Positions 1-7,838 of a stretch of 55,635 nucleotides of DNA are shown here, piece after piece. The notes under the pieces were generated by a model. It was not told where the DNA came from and searched no databases. It saw only the letters and a program-made list of their open reading frames with translations. The first letter of the stretch is position 1, and each line of letters opens with the position of its first letter. Position numbers and translations under genes: made by a program. The stretch lies in IMG/VR virus record IMGVR_UViG_3300044995_000318, positions 1 through 55,635 of that record; one strand, written 5' to 3'. Source of the stretch: a virus.

Positions 1-591
1 GTTCAAGATGGTTTTGTTGCTGAAAATTCGATTCAATCTCTTATTAGTCAAGAGGATGCTGATGCTCAAGCATCAGCTTTGGCTGCAAGTTTAAAAATTT
101 GTATTAATAATAATTTCATCGGAGGGGGTAACAATGAAAGTCCTTACGATGAATATGTTCACCCGTTTAAAGTGTTAACCAATTTTCATAATGGCAATAT
201 GCGTGTGGGAGTATATTATCATTCTGATCTTTATAGATCTTTAGCTCCTAGCGATAAACAAACTATCACAGGACTTTTAACTACGCACCCTCCGAGTAAC
301 AGTGATTCGGGCTGGTTTACGCCATTATCAAATGATTTAATATGGCTAGAAGTTGATTTTAATGATAATTATATTGTAACAGCAGCTAACATTAATTCTT
401 TAAGTGAAGGAGGAAACTTTGATATATCTGCTTATCCTTTTGAAAGTCCTGATGCTTGTTTAACTGAAAATAAAGCTCGTAAACTTATTGCTGAAATTAA
501 AAACGGACACATTATACAAATAATGAACACGCATCAAATTGCGAGACTTATTTGTATGGGTAGCCCTGGAGTGTATCCTTTTAATTACTAA
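1..591 (+). CDS. C-terminal part of a virion (tail/fibre-like) protein with DUF5977-like motif, 5' truncated
   Basis: The reading frame is open from the first base to the TAA ending at 591, so 196 residues are visible and the gene starts upstream of the window. Near the visible N-terminus is the motif SQEDADAQASALAASL. It resembles the end of the short DUF5977 repeat, with its conserved D-A-D-A-x-A core, found in adhesin-like and phage surface proteins. The rest is rich in N, Y, S and F with no catalytic motif, as expected for a beta-rich virion surface or tail protein. The TTG at 79 is an internal codon, not a start. The next gene follows after 7 bases. Fibre or tail-tip function is inferred from composition and the baseplate genes downstream; certainty is moderate. 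Confidence 0.55.
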   Translation, partial: VQDGFVAENSIQSLISQEDADAQASALAASLKICINNNFIGGGNNESPYDEYVHPFKVLTNFHNGNMRVGVYYHSDLYRSLAPSDKQTITGLLTTHPPSNSDSGWFTPLSNDLIWLEVDFNDNYIVTAANINSLSEGGNFDISAYPFESPDACLTENKARKLIAEIKNGHIIQIMNTHQIARLICMGSPGVYPFNY

Positions 592-598
592 TATATTT

Positions 599-1414
599 AT
601 GACTTACGACAGAGCTAGCGGATGTTTTCCTTTTCTTGTTCCGATATTTTCTTTATGGGATGGAGAAACGTATGGCCCTTGGGATGAAAAGGCTGGCATT
701 CTTTGGGCAGATCAAATCCCTTCAGCATCGGAAGATGAATTTATACCTGTTTGTGGACCTGGTACTCCATATAATATAAATTTTAATTTAAAAGAAGTAG
801 TTGAATTATATTGGAAAGTAAAAAATTTTTCAATCGATTTCGAATTTGATGGATTAACAAATAATTTAATATTAGGAAGAACCCGCATTCTTGGTGTGCT
901 TAAAGATTATAATAATGTGATTACAATTGGTGATCAGTATAAATACTATAACGAGCCAAAAAACACACCAATATCATTCTTGTGTTACGAACCCACAGAT
1001 TATAGTAGTTTTTTAGCGGAAACAGAATATGAGGATTTATCCAATGGGCTTTCAATTAATCTCCCTTTTGGAATTGACTACCTTCCTTTTTATGGTGTTG
1101 TAGCAGACCCTAATGGTACATATTGGATACGAACTGAATTTCAAATAACGGAATATGAAGTTGAAAATTATAATGTTAATCATAAAATAATAACTCCAAT
1201 AAAATATTTAAATTCAACACCTGTAACAGAATTTACATTAAATGCATTTGGGCAAACTATTCAATTATATGATTACCAAATAATTGGATCAGGACCTAAT
1301 ACAGTATCAGGTTTTTTAAATGTAGATATTAATGATTATTTTGATTATCAAAATGACTATAATAACTTTTTCTTTGCCCAAGACATTCCCAATGCCATTC
1401 AATATTTATTTTAG
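599..1414 (+). CDS. Hypothetical virion-associated protein, 271 aa
   Basis: I chose the ATG at 599, just after the previous stop. The frame stays open further upstream, but that stretch overlaps the preceding gene. The product (starts MTYDRASGCF) is rich in Tyr, Asn, Phe and acidic residues and poor in Lys clusters. It has no recognisable domain, signal peptide or membrane helix. Composition and position directly after a surface-type virion protein suggest a second tail or fibre component, or a fibre partner. I do not recognise the family. Confidence 0.6.
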   Translation: MTYDRASGCFPFLVPIFSLWDGETYGPWDEKAGILWADQIPSASEDEFIPVCGPGTPYNINFNLKEVVELYWKVKNFSIDFEFDGLTNNLILGRTRILGVLKDYNNVITIGDQYKYYNEPKNTPISFLCYEPTDYSSFLAETEYEDLSNGLSINLPFGIDYLPFYGVVADPNGTYWIRTEFQITEYEVENYNVNHKIITPIKYLNSTPVTEFTLNAFGQTIQLYDYQIIGSGPNTVSGFLNVDINDYFDYQNDYNNFFFAQDIPNAIQYLF

Positions 1415-1447
1415 ATTTAATCAAAACACATTTTAAAATTAAAAATT

Positions 1448-1825
1448 ATGATAAATATTTTTATAACACTATTAATAGGAGCTTTTTCAGTTGCCACTTT
1501 GCTATGTATTTGGTTCAACGCAAATGCTCCCGTTCATGCGACAAAAATATTAAGAAAACTAGGATTTCTAAAATCCATCAAAAATTGGCCCCAAGGGTTA
1601 GATTATGAACACTGGATGCGCCATGAATGGGAAACTTGGCTTGCTCTCGAAGCTAAGCCTTTTTGGGCCGAACTTTTAAATTGCCCTACGTGCTTAAGTG
1701 TTCATATAAGTGTATATATGTCTGTATTCTTAGCACTGCTTACCGGAGACATATCAGTGATAGTGTTTGGTTCACTGTGCTGGCCTTCGGCCGCTAACCT
1801 CATTCTTAAACAAATTAAAAATTAA
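1448..1825 (+). CDS. Small membrane protein with CPTC motif, 125 aa
   Basis: The N-terminal ~22 residues (MINIFITLLIGAFSVATLLC) form a hydrophobic helix. A second hydrophobic stretch lies around residues 85-115. Between them are a tryptophan-rich segment (YEHWMRHEWETW) and a C-P-T-C motif just before the second helix. Trp-rich loop plus CPxC plus membrane helices recalls the DUF1360 group of small phage and bacterial membrane proteins, but the match is weak. It sits in a run of small genes before the sigma factor. Role unknown; an inner-membrane protein made during infection is possible. Confidence 0.55.
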   Translation: MINIFITLLIGAFSVATLLCIWFNANAPVHATKILRKLGFLKSIKNWPQGLDYEHWMRHEWETWLALEAKPFWAELLNCPTCLSVHISVYMSVFLALLTGDISVIVFGSLCWPSAANLILKQIKN

Positions 1826-1829
1826 TCCT

Positions 1830-2240
1830 ATGAGACACATCTACATGTTCAAATACGTCAACGGAGTGAAAACCAAATTCAGGTTCTCTTTAGATGATGA
1901 AGGAGTTATCGTAGATGAAATCCAAGTCCCTGATGAAAGCCAAATTCAAAAAGAACAGATGTCCCAAAAAGAACATCTGTTAAAATCTCGGGGCTATGAA
2001 TTTCATTACGACGCCGAAGGTAAAATGGTCATTGATAAAGTGCCTACAAGGGAAGCCAAGATCATGACTTTCTTTAGCCCATCCTCCCCATGCTGGTTCA
2101 CCGGCTGCGAAGAGCTTAGACAAGAATACTATAAAGAGCTCGCAAAAATTGACACCCCAGGGTGCCCTCAGTGCATGAAAGGATCGTTAATAAGAAAATA
2201 CCAAGACAAGATTCGTGAAATGTGGAAGGAAGAAGCATGA
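1830..2240 (+). CDS. Hypothetical protein with Cys pairs, 136 aa
   Basis: The start is taken as ATG 1830, 4 bases after the previous stop; the frame is open upstream but overlaps the membrane-protein gene. The N-terminal half looks like a small beta domain (MRHIYMFKYVNGVKTKFRF). The C-terminal part carries C-x5-C (CWFTGC) and C-x2-C (CPQC) pairs that could bind one zinc ion. The C-terminus is charged and helical. It overlaps the next gene by ATGA, so the two are probably translationally coupled. Function not recognised. Confidence 0.55.
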   Translation: MRHIYMFKYVNGVKTKFRFSLDDEGVIVDEIQVPDESQIQKEQMSQKEHLLKSRGYEFHYDAEGKMVIDKVPTREAKIMTFFSPSSPCWFTGCEELRQEYYKELAKIDTPGCPQCMKGSLIRKYQDKIREMWKEEA

Positions 2241-2461
2241 TCCCAGGACAGCCACCACCTATTGCCGGTATTGAAAAATACCCGGACCTCCAACATAGGT
2301 ACCATTTCGAATTTGCCAGAGCTTCTGGATCGGGTTGTTGCGGTAACAACGCTCATAACGCCGTGATCCGGAAGTTTGTCGAACTTGTCTCAATGCGGGA
2401 ATCTAGTATTTCCAAGACTAGTCAAAATGCTAGACCGCCTTGGCATCCAGGAAATTTTTAA
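2237..2461 (+). CDS. Hypothetical small protein, 74 aa
   Basis: The start is ATG 2237, overlapping the preceding stop codon as ATGA; a GTG 15 bases upstream is possible. The product has a Pro-rich N-terminus (MIPGQPPPIAG), a GCCGNNAHN segment with two adjacent cysteines, and a short helical middle. No family recognised. It closes the small-gene run before the hairpin that precedes the sigma gene. Coding status rests on the overlap and spacing. Confidence 0.45.
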   Translation: MIPGQPPPIAGIEKYPDLQHRYHFEFARASGSGCCGNNAHNAVIRKFVELVSMRESSISKTSQNARPPWHPGNF

Positions 2462-2471
2462 ACACTTCGCT

Positions 2472-2518
2472 CAGGCTTGCTAATTACCCCGGTCAAGGGT
2501 AAAAAATTAGTGTGCCTG
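2472..2518 (+). promoter_or_regulatory. Predicted RNA hairpin enclosing the GTG start of the sigma-like gene
   Basis: Complementary segments nest around the start codon: CAGGC (2472-2476) with GCCTG (2514-2518), CTAATT (2480-2485) with AATTAG (2505-2510), and ACCC (2486-2489) with GGGT (2497-2500). The GTG at 2512-2514 lies at the base of the stem. The only weak Shine-Dalgarno-like AAGGG (2495-2499) is in the loop and upper stem. If it folds, the RNA should limit initiation on the sigma gene until it is opened. Seen by eye only; no energy calculation was made. Confidence 0.45.
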
Positions 2519-3213
2519 ACGATATTCAAAATCAATTCGAAATTTGGAAATCTGATCCTTCTCCGGCTAATTTACACGGAGTTGTTCAGAAGCTTAGTCC
2601 CACAATCAACTACACATTAAGTTCGATTGGAGCGGATAACGACCCTCTTTTGCGTCAAGAAGCCTTACTTCTTGCAGGGGAAGCTGTTAAGAACTATGAC
2701 CCTTCCAAAGGAGCTGGACTACCCACATGGGTATCCCAACAGCTCATGCAGCTTCGGCGAATTAAACGATCCCTCAATTCTCCCATCAAAGTCCCGGAGC
2801 GTCACCAGTTAGACGCTATGCACATTCAGCGCATAGAAAACGAATTTATGGACAAGCATAACCGTGAACCGGATGTTCACGAATTGGCCGATGCCGCCAA
2901 AATGTCCGTAAAGCGCATCGAAAAAGTAAGAAAAGCTATGAGGAAAGTTCCTACGGAAGGAACGCTGCCTGATATTGGACAAACAGAAACCCCCTCTTTT
3001 GATGAAGAAGCTTTACGCTATGTTTATGAAGAAAGCGACTACATTGACCGTAAAATTCTTGAGCACAAAACAGGTTACGGAGGGCAGCCGGTTTTAAAAC
3101 CATTAGAGATTGCCAAAAAGCTCAATCTGACTCCTTCGCAACTTAGCCGCAGATCAGCTAAGCTTGCTTTTAAAATCAACGAGCTGACTTCAACCTTGGA
3201 ACAAGTGGCATGA
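2512..3213 (+). CDS. Sigma-70-like RNA polymerase sigma factor, 233 aa
   Basis: Starts at GTG 2512 (MPDDIQNQFE). Residues ~50-90 match sigma-70 region 2: an EALLLAGEAVKNYDPSKG segment corresponding to the family's A-x-x-x-Y-D-P-x-x-G, then W-V-S-Q-Q-L-M-Q-L-R-R-I-K-R. Residues ~104-145 match region 3, with R-E-P-D-V-H-E-L-A and a helix-turn-helix K-M-S-V-K-R-I-E-K-V. The C-terminal ~60 residues look like region 4, with the HTH PLEIAKKLNLTPSQLSRRSA. Region 1 is absent and the protein is short, like phage or alternative sigmas. It would direct RNA polymerase to phage (probably late) promoters. It overlaps the next gene by ATGA and heads the baseplate operon. Confidence 0.8.
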   Translation: MPDDIQNQFEIWKSDPSPANLHGVVQKLSPTINYTLSSIGADNDPLLRQEALLLAGEAVKNYDPSKGAGLPTWVSQQLMQLRRIKRSLNSPIKVPERHQLDAMHIQRIENEFMDKHNREPDVHELADAAKMSVKRIEKVRKAMRKVPTEGTLPDIGQTETPSFDEEALRYVYEESDYIDRKILEHKTGYGGQPVLKPLEIAKKLNLTPSQLSRRSAKLAFKINELTSTLEQVA

Positions 3214-3548
3214 GTGCCCCAATAGACATAACTAAAAAAGGCGCTAACGCCTTATATTCCGCTTTAGACAAATTAGTTCAAGGAACGGACATTGATGCCG
3301 AACTTAAAGAAAAGAAACTCGAGTTCGTTGAAAAAGACGCCAAAAAGGCTTTGGAAGCAGCAGACGAAGAAGCAGCCAAAGACCGACATCATATCGGTAA
3401 ACGAATGAAACTTTTAAAAAGCTATACCATTTACCGAGATGGTCGCCACGCTCGGCTAACTCGATCCAAGATATTTGCTTTTGGGGCGCATTCAGCCTAC
3501 CGGGTTGCGTATGAGCACGCCAGACTAGCAAGGAGGATCGAATCGTGA
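3210..3548 (+). CDS. Hypothetical baseplate-operon protein, 112 aa
   Basis: Starts at an ATGA overlap with the sigma gene stop and ends overlapping the GTG of the next gene. The first ~70 residues are lysine- and glutamate-rich and predicted helical (LKEKKLEFVEKDAKKALEAA). The C-terminal ~40 residues are Arg-rich (R-H-A-R-L-T-R-S and H-A-R-L-A-R-R). No enzyme motif. Tight coupling with baseplate genes suggests a small tail assembly component or chaperone. Not recognised. Confidence 0.55.
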   Translation: MSAPIDITKKGANALYSALDKLVQGTDIDAELKEKKLEFVEKDAKKALEAADEEAAKDRHHIGKRMKLLKSYTIYRDGRHARLTRSKIFAFGAHSAYRVAYEHARLARRIES

Positions 3549-3937
3549 AAGGGCTGAAACTCAATTTCGACCCCGAAGGGGCTAGTATTTCTTTAAACGA
3601 AATAGTGGAGGGTTTTGACGCCGTTGTTCAAAACGCCTTAGTCGTTATTGGTACATCCCAAGGATCCGACAAGATGCTTCCTGATAAAGGAACTAAGCTC
3701 CTAGAATATGGCGTGAAAGCAATGATCATAAACCGCATTAGCGCCATTCATGCGGCCAACTTTGCTTCAATTGACGCGCTGTTCTTTTCTAGAACTTATG
3801 AATCCCCTCGTGAAACGGACAAGCTGGCCAGTATTGAACTTTCTGTGCAAGATAAAGACGCTTACAAGTTAGCCTTGGTAGCGAAGTTCACTTCGATATC
3901 AGGAAAAGTAAAAGGAACACTTACTGGGTTAATGTAA
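3545..3937 (+). CDS. Probable gp25-like baseplate wedge protein, 130 aa
   Basis: Starts at GTG 3545, overlapping the previous stop, with a GGAGG-like site (AAGGAGGATCG) just upstream. The length (130 aa), the N-terminal LNFDPEGASISLNEIVEGFD and the central segment around LVVIGTSQGSDKMLPDKGTKLLEYG are compatible with the small gp25/W family of contractile-tail baseplates. In that family an inner-sheath-fold protein has a G-x-x-x-x-x-P-x-x-G-x-x-L core. Its position immediately before a baseplate J-like gene is the classical order. The sequence match is modest, so the assignment rests half on context. Confidence 0.55.
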   Translation: MKGLKLNFDPEGASISLNEIVEGFDAVVQNALVVIGTSQGSDKMLPDKGTKLLEYGVKAMIINRISAIHAANFASIDALFFSRTYESPRETDKLASIELSVQDKDAYKLALVAKFTSISGKVKGTLTGLM

Positions 3938-3938
3938 T

Positions 3939-5690
3939 ATGACCGCACCAATTGACTTATTTTCTATCTACATGCCTGATTTTGAAGCCGTTACGCCAGA
4001 ACATGCGGAGCGGGCCAGAACTAGGCTTGTTAAATACATTGAGCTTAAATGGCCGGACATCGACACTCGCCCCGGCTCTGTTTTTGGGGATACCTTTATA
4101 TCCCAAGCCGCATATATCATTGCTGCTCTGGAAATTGCCATGGGGCGGTTTATGTCGGACTTAGACCTTGAGAATGTCAGTAAAAACATCATCTATAACT
4201 GCGATTTTGTTCGTCGTTATTTGGATAACTTTGCCGTAGCCCCAAAGGAAACCCTTAAATCGGCTGGCGTGGTTCGGCTTAACTTTGTTAAAGACGAGCA
4301 CGTATCGATTGACCGCAGTTTTCGGATGAAATTCGGGAACGATATTTTCGAGCCAAGACTCCCTCATCCTGGAGGGTTAGAAATACTTCGAGTTGGCGAG
4401 CCGACGCCACCGGGACAAGTTAATACGGCCAGACTCATTCGAGTTGGTAATAGCTATTATGCGGATATTGCTGTTATTGGAACGATGACCGAACGTGTAA
4501 AAGCTCAAGCTTCGGGCAGCGTTAATTTTCAGCCTCCAAATCTTAACGGAGTTATTGCTCTTTACGATTTTGAATTTGGTACGCCGCCGCAATCCCTGCC
4601 TGAGTTAGCAAAATTAACCAGACGCACTGCTTACTCTGCTTCCTTGAACACCAGAGGCGGAGCAGAAAACTTTGTCCTTCTAGAGTTCCCTGACGTGACT
4701 CACGTTTCGGCCGTTTTGCCAGGAGACAACGAAGCAGTAAGAGACACCGTTAATCCTCTTGGAATAGCCAGCGGTAAACTGGATGTTTATGTCCGTTCCT
4801 CTGGTTTTGGTTTCCGTAACGTTCAAAGGTTACGCTTGAACTATAATCCGGCAACGGATCGTTTTGCTTCGAAAATTATTTTTAACCACCCTCCAATCCT
4901 TATCGACGACATTAGATATGAGGGTAATCCGACGATTAATTTAAAAAAGACAAACGACTCATGCGTGCTCTTTTCGAAATCTTCCGATTTTGCGAAAGCC
5001 CCTATGGCTTTGTGCGCCTACTCAAAATACGAGCAATTTTGGCTATCCATCAAAATGCCAAGGGATGAAAATACTGGATCTCCTTTAATTCAAACCGAGG
5101 TTACACATGACGGAGAGCAATATGCAGACTTTGTGATTGCTTACCGAACCGATCCGATGCTTATCCCGATTACTGAAGCTATCGAATCTGGCGATGTCAA
5201 ACCTGCAGGAGTGGAAGTTTTAGTAAGAGGATTTGTTCCTATTGTATTCCAAAGTATGAACATCAAATATGCCAGACGCCCAGGAACAATGGTTAATCTC
5301 ACCGCAGCTCGTGAAGAAATTTTAAAACATGTTCGATCCGCAGGATATCCAGTCAACTTTAATGAAGCCGCTATTGCGGATACCATGATGTATGCGGGAG
5401 CCAGTAATCTTTTAGCTATCGAGGTGCAAGCATTTGTCAGATGGACCGCCGCAGATAAAATTTTAAAATTAAATTCACCCGACCCAGTTACTAATTTTAC
5501 TGGCGCTATAGCAGATGCTTTAACTCCACATTCCGTTGAAATCGTCAGCGCCTCAGCAATGACACCAGAGTATGTCGATCCTTTTATCGGAACTCCGAAC
5601 GCAACATACGAAGTCTGTGGTTCTAGAAATGTTGTTTATATATTAGATGACGCCAAGCTAACTTTTGAAGAAGTTCAGGTGCCTAGATGA
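3939..5690 (+). CDS. Baseplate J-like protein (Mu gp47/T4 gp6-like), 583 aa
   Basis: A 583-residue wedge protein of a contractile tail baseplate. The N-terminus has the family's typical start, with an acidic helix followed by D-T-R-P-G-S-V-F-G-D-T-F (~residues 40-51). A glycine/valine-rich beta region follows (R-V-G-E-P-T-P-P-G, A-S-G-S-V-N). The C-terminal part (~residues 410-480) carries G-V-E-V-L-V-R-G-F-V-P-I and a helix-rich I-x-x-x-V-R-S-A-G-Y segment, resembling the C-terminal domain of J proteins. It acts in the virion baseplate, joining wedges around the hub. It begins 1 base after the gp25-like gene and overlaps the next gene by ATGA, so it belongs to one translation-coupled operon. 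Confidence 0.8.
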   Translation: MTAPIDLFSIYMPDFEAVTPEHAERARTRLVKYIELKWPDIDTRPGSVFGDTFISQAAYIIAALEIAMGRFMSDLDLENVSKNIIYNCDFVRRYLDNFAVAPKETLKSAGVVRLNFVKDEHVSIDRSFRMKFGNDIFEPRLPHPGGLEILRVGEPTPPGQVNTARLIRVGNSYYADIAVIGTMTERVKAQASGSVNFQPPNLNGVIALYDFEFGTPPQSLPELAKLTRRTAYSASLNTRGGAENFVLLEFPDVTHVSAVLPGDNEAVRDTVNPLGIASGKLDVYVRSSGFGFRNVQRLRLNYNPATDRFASKIIFNHPPILIDDIRYEGNPTINLKKTNDSCVLFSKSSDFAKAPMALCAYSKYEQFWLSIKMPRDENTGSPLIQTEVTHDGEQYADFVIAYRTDPMLIPITEAIESGDVKPAGVEVLVRGFVPIVFQSMNIKYARRPGTMVNLTAAREEILKHVRSAGYPVNFNEAAIADTMMYAGASNLLAIEVQAFVRWTAADKILKLNSPDPVTNFTGAIADALTPHSVEIVSASAMTPEYVDPFIGTPNATYEVCGSRNVVYILDDAKLTFEEVQVPR

Positions 5691-7066
5691 ACGAACCGTT
5701 AACAGATAATAGACTTAAAGCCCACGGGCTAGCCGGAGATTTTTGGTATTCCAAAATTAAGGAAGACCATAAAGAAATCGTTCGTGCTTTGCAGCAATCC
5801 ATATTTTTTAATACAGCTGCTTATAGCATGCTTAAAGAGTCTATTGATTGGACTTTAAACAACCCTATAGTTTGTGAAAATTTTACTATTAAATTAGACC
5901 GAAAAAACACGCTGGTGCTTAGTAGGGATATGCAGGTTCGTATTCGGACTGTTTTAAAAACCGAAGCTGGAACCCAACTTATTTTATATAAACCAAATAA
6001 CCGAGAGTTTGGAATGGCGGAACCTTGGTACACTTTAAAATACCCGCCTAAAGATTACATAATTCAAACAATAGACGGAGAATACATTTTATACCCTACG
6101 CCATCTACTGAAGATTCTTTTGTCATTCCTAAAGATTGGATTCAAACTCTACATATTACACCTGTAGAAAGAGGTTTAAACATTCGTGGCATTATTTCAA
6201 AAGATGGATTAATGCTGCAGGGCATTGATTTTCTTCAAAGAGGTATTTTCTTACTATTTAAAGAAGATCCGTTCACAATATTTCCCGACGGAATTGTTCC
6301 GGTTTTATCCGCCGGTAAAACAAAACGTCCTCTGCACAGTTTTTATTTATCCACCGATTACGGTTCGTCTGAATTAATAGCTAAATATAAAAAACGAGCT
6401 TCGACACCAGAAAACTTTAAAATGGCGGCGGCTTCTGCCGCAGGTTTAATAATTCTACCAGAATCCGGCACTCTTTTGAATATTACAAAAACCGCCGAAG
6501 GATATATTTATTCTTTTACTTTTGGAGATATTGCAGTTAATTACCCTCATAATCAATTAACCGTAAACCAATTTTACCAAAAAGGTTATTTAATAGGAGC
6601 TGGCTTTAAAATTAAAAATGGTCGTAAAGATCCTTTTAATAAATGGTGGCGTTCTTTTGATTGGTCTTCAGGACTTTCTTTAAATGGGCTTTGTCCATTT
6701 GAAGGATTAACAATCAAAGACCAGCCTCAAGTTTTTACAGCTTATGCACAAACGGGGGACAAGTTCCATGTAAGATTTCCTACTACTACAGACTCGGAAT
6801 TAGATGACAAATTTTGGGAACATATTAAACAATGCGAAATATGGTCGAATAAATATTTAAACGACGTAATCGGTTTAAATTATTTAAACGCGACTACTTT
6901 AATAAACCCTCTAGATTTCTTATTTGAACATCTATTGGAAGACCGAGCTATTGTTGTCGAATTGGACCGTAAACTTCTTGGAGACTCAACTTATTTTGCG
7001 CTGAAGGCTTTTCTTAAAAACGAAAAACCTGTAGGATACGTATTAATAATTAGGGAAACGTCATGA
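5687..7066 (+). CDS. Putative baseplate/tail structural protein, 459 aa
   Basis: Translationally coupled to the J-like gene by ATGA and to the next gene by ATGA at 7063. The first ~60 residues are helical (DFWYSKIKEDHKEIVRALQQ). The remainder alternates beta-type stretches rich in Phe, Tyr, Thr and Asn and has no catalytic motif. In many myoviruses the gene after J encodes another wedge or tail-tip subunit. A structural role is inferred from length, composition and operon position only. Confidence 0.55.
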   Translation: MNEPLTDNRLKAHGLAGDFWYSKIKEDHKEIVRALQQSIFFNTAAYSMLKESIDWTLNNPIVCENFTIKLDRKNTLVLSRDMQVRIRTVLKTEAGTQLILYKPNNREFGMAEPWYTLKYPPKDYIIQTIDGEYILYPTPSTEDSFVIPKDWIQTLHITPVERGLNIRGIISKDGLMLQGIDFLQRGIFLLFKEDPFTIFPDGIVPVLSAGKTKRPLHSFYLSTDYGSSELIAKYKKRASTPENFKMAAASAAGLIILPESGTLLNITKTAEGYIYSFTFGDIAVNYPHNQLTVNQFYQKGYLIGAGFKIKNGRKDPFNKWWRSFDWSSGLSLNGLCPFEGLTIKDQPQVFTAYAQTGDKFHVRFPTTTDSELDDKFWEHIKQCEIWSNKYLNDVIGLNYLNATTLINPLDFLFEHLLEDRAIVVELDRKLLGDSTYFALKAFLKNEKPVGYVLIIRETS

Positions 7067-7461
7067 TCACTCTTCAAAGATACGGAATATTAAACCCGCC
7101 TAATCCTCGACACGTCTGGCCATTAAAAGTAGTGGCTATTTCCACTACTCCGGGGCTACCGTCCGAAATATTTGTTTATTGCGCCAATTTAGGAAGTGAT
7201 CCTCAATATCCAGGTGACATTTTTGAGTGCGTCGCTTCTGTTTCCCAACTTTATGATATAGGACTTGCTCCTGTTCTTGTTAATTCTTCCGCACAAACCC
7301 CTTATTACCGTAAAAACGTTTTGGAATTTGATTGTAGATCGGCAGAAGAAGCGGAAGATCTTTGGATCAAAGTAAAGCAAGACGTGACAGATCTTTATAA
7401 TAACTTCATTGCAGCAAATAACCTACGTTTAGATGAAACCGTTATCATTGGAAGCCCATGA
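7063..7461 (+). CDS. Hypothetical baseplate-operon protein, 132 aa
   Basis: Overlaps both neighbours by ATGA. The N-terminus is Pro-rich and the middle beta-like. The C-terminal third is an acidic helix (SAEEAEDLWIKVKQDVTDLY). No recognised domain. Gene order points to a small virion component between baseplate proteins. Confidence 0.5.
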   Translation: MITLQRYGILNPPNPRHVWPLKVVAISTTPGLPSEIFVYCANLGSDPQYPGDIFECVASVSQLYDIGLAPVLVNSSAQTPYYRKNVLEFDCRSAEEAEDLWIKVKQDVTDLYNNFIAANNLRLDETVIIGSP

Positions 7462-7838
7462 CAACAAAACTATTAACTATACCTGGGTTGCACAAAGACC
7501 CGGAACCTGCAAATGATTCTTTGGTATTTGATATTCGTGGCAAAATTGAAAAAGTCGTTCACGAATATCCTCATTCCAATGTTTCTTTTCCTTCCAACCT
7601 TTTATTAAGAATCACTGATTTAAATAACCGTGTTTTGTTTTTTGAAAATGGGTTTTCAAAATTCAAACTGCAACCAGGAGAAAACGGGGTGCAAAAATTA
7701 ACTATGGTTTTAAACGCGATCGAGCTAAATCTTAAAAAAGGAACGTATATCGCTGAAATTTTTTTCAAACAAGGTTTGTCTCCTTCTGTTTATAAAAAAT
7801 ATTTTATTACATTTAAGGGTGTTACTCTGAACCCCTGA
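7458..7838 (+). CDS. Hypothetical beta-sandwich virion protein, 126 aa
   Basis: Coupled by ATGA to the previous gene. Alternating hydrophobic strands, with L-L-L-R-I-T-D-L near residue 52, F-F-E-N-G-F and a terminal G-T-Y-I-A-E-I-F-F strand, give an immunoglobulin-like or carbohydrate-binding beta-sandwich appearance, common in baseplate or spike decorations. Its 3' end overlaps the convergent primase-like gene by 17 bases and no terminator hairpin was seen between them. Fold guess only. Confidence 0.5.
   Translation: MTTKLLTIPGLHKDPEPANDSLVFDIRGKIEKVVHEYPHSNVSFPSNLLLRITDLNNRVLFFENGFSKFKLQPGENGVQKLTMVLNAIELNLKKGTYIAEIFFKQGLSPSVYKKYFITFKGVTLNP

Noticed and set aside
2116-2356. Minus-strand reading frames of 62-77 aa
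   Set aside because: They are antisense to the coupled plus-strand genes at 1830 and 2237, with no start signals.
3304-3564. 86-aa minus-strand frame in the baseplate operon
   Set aside because: Antisense to two coupled genes; no independent support.
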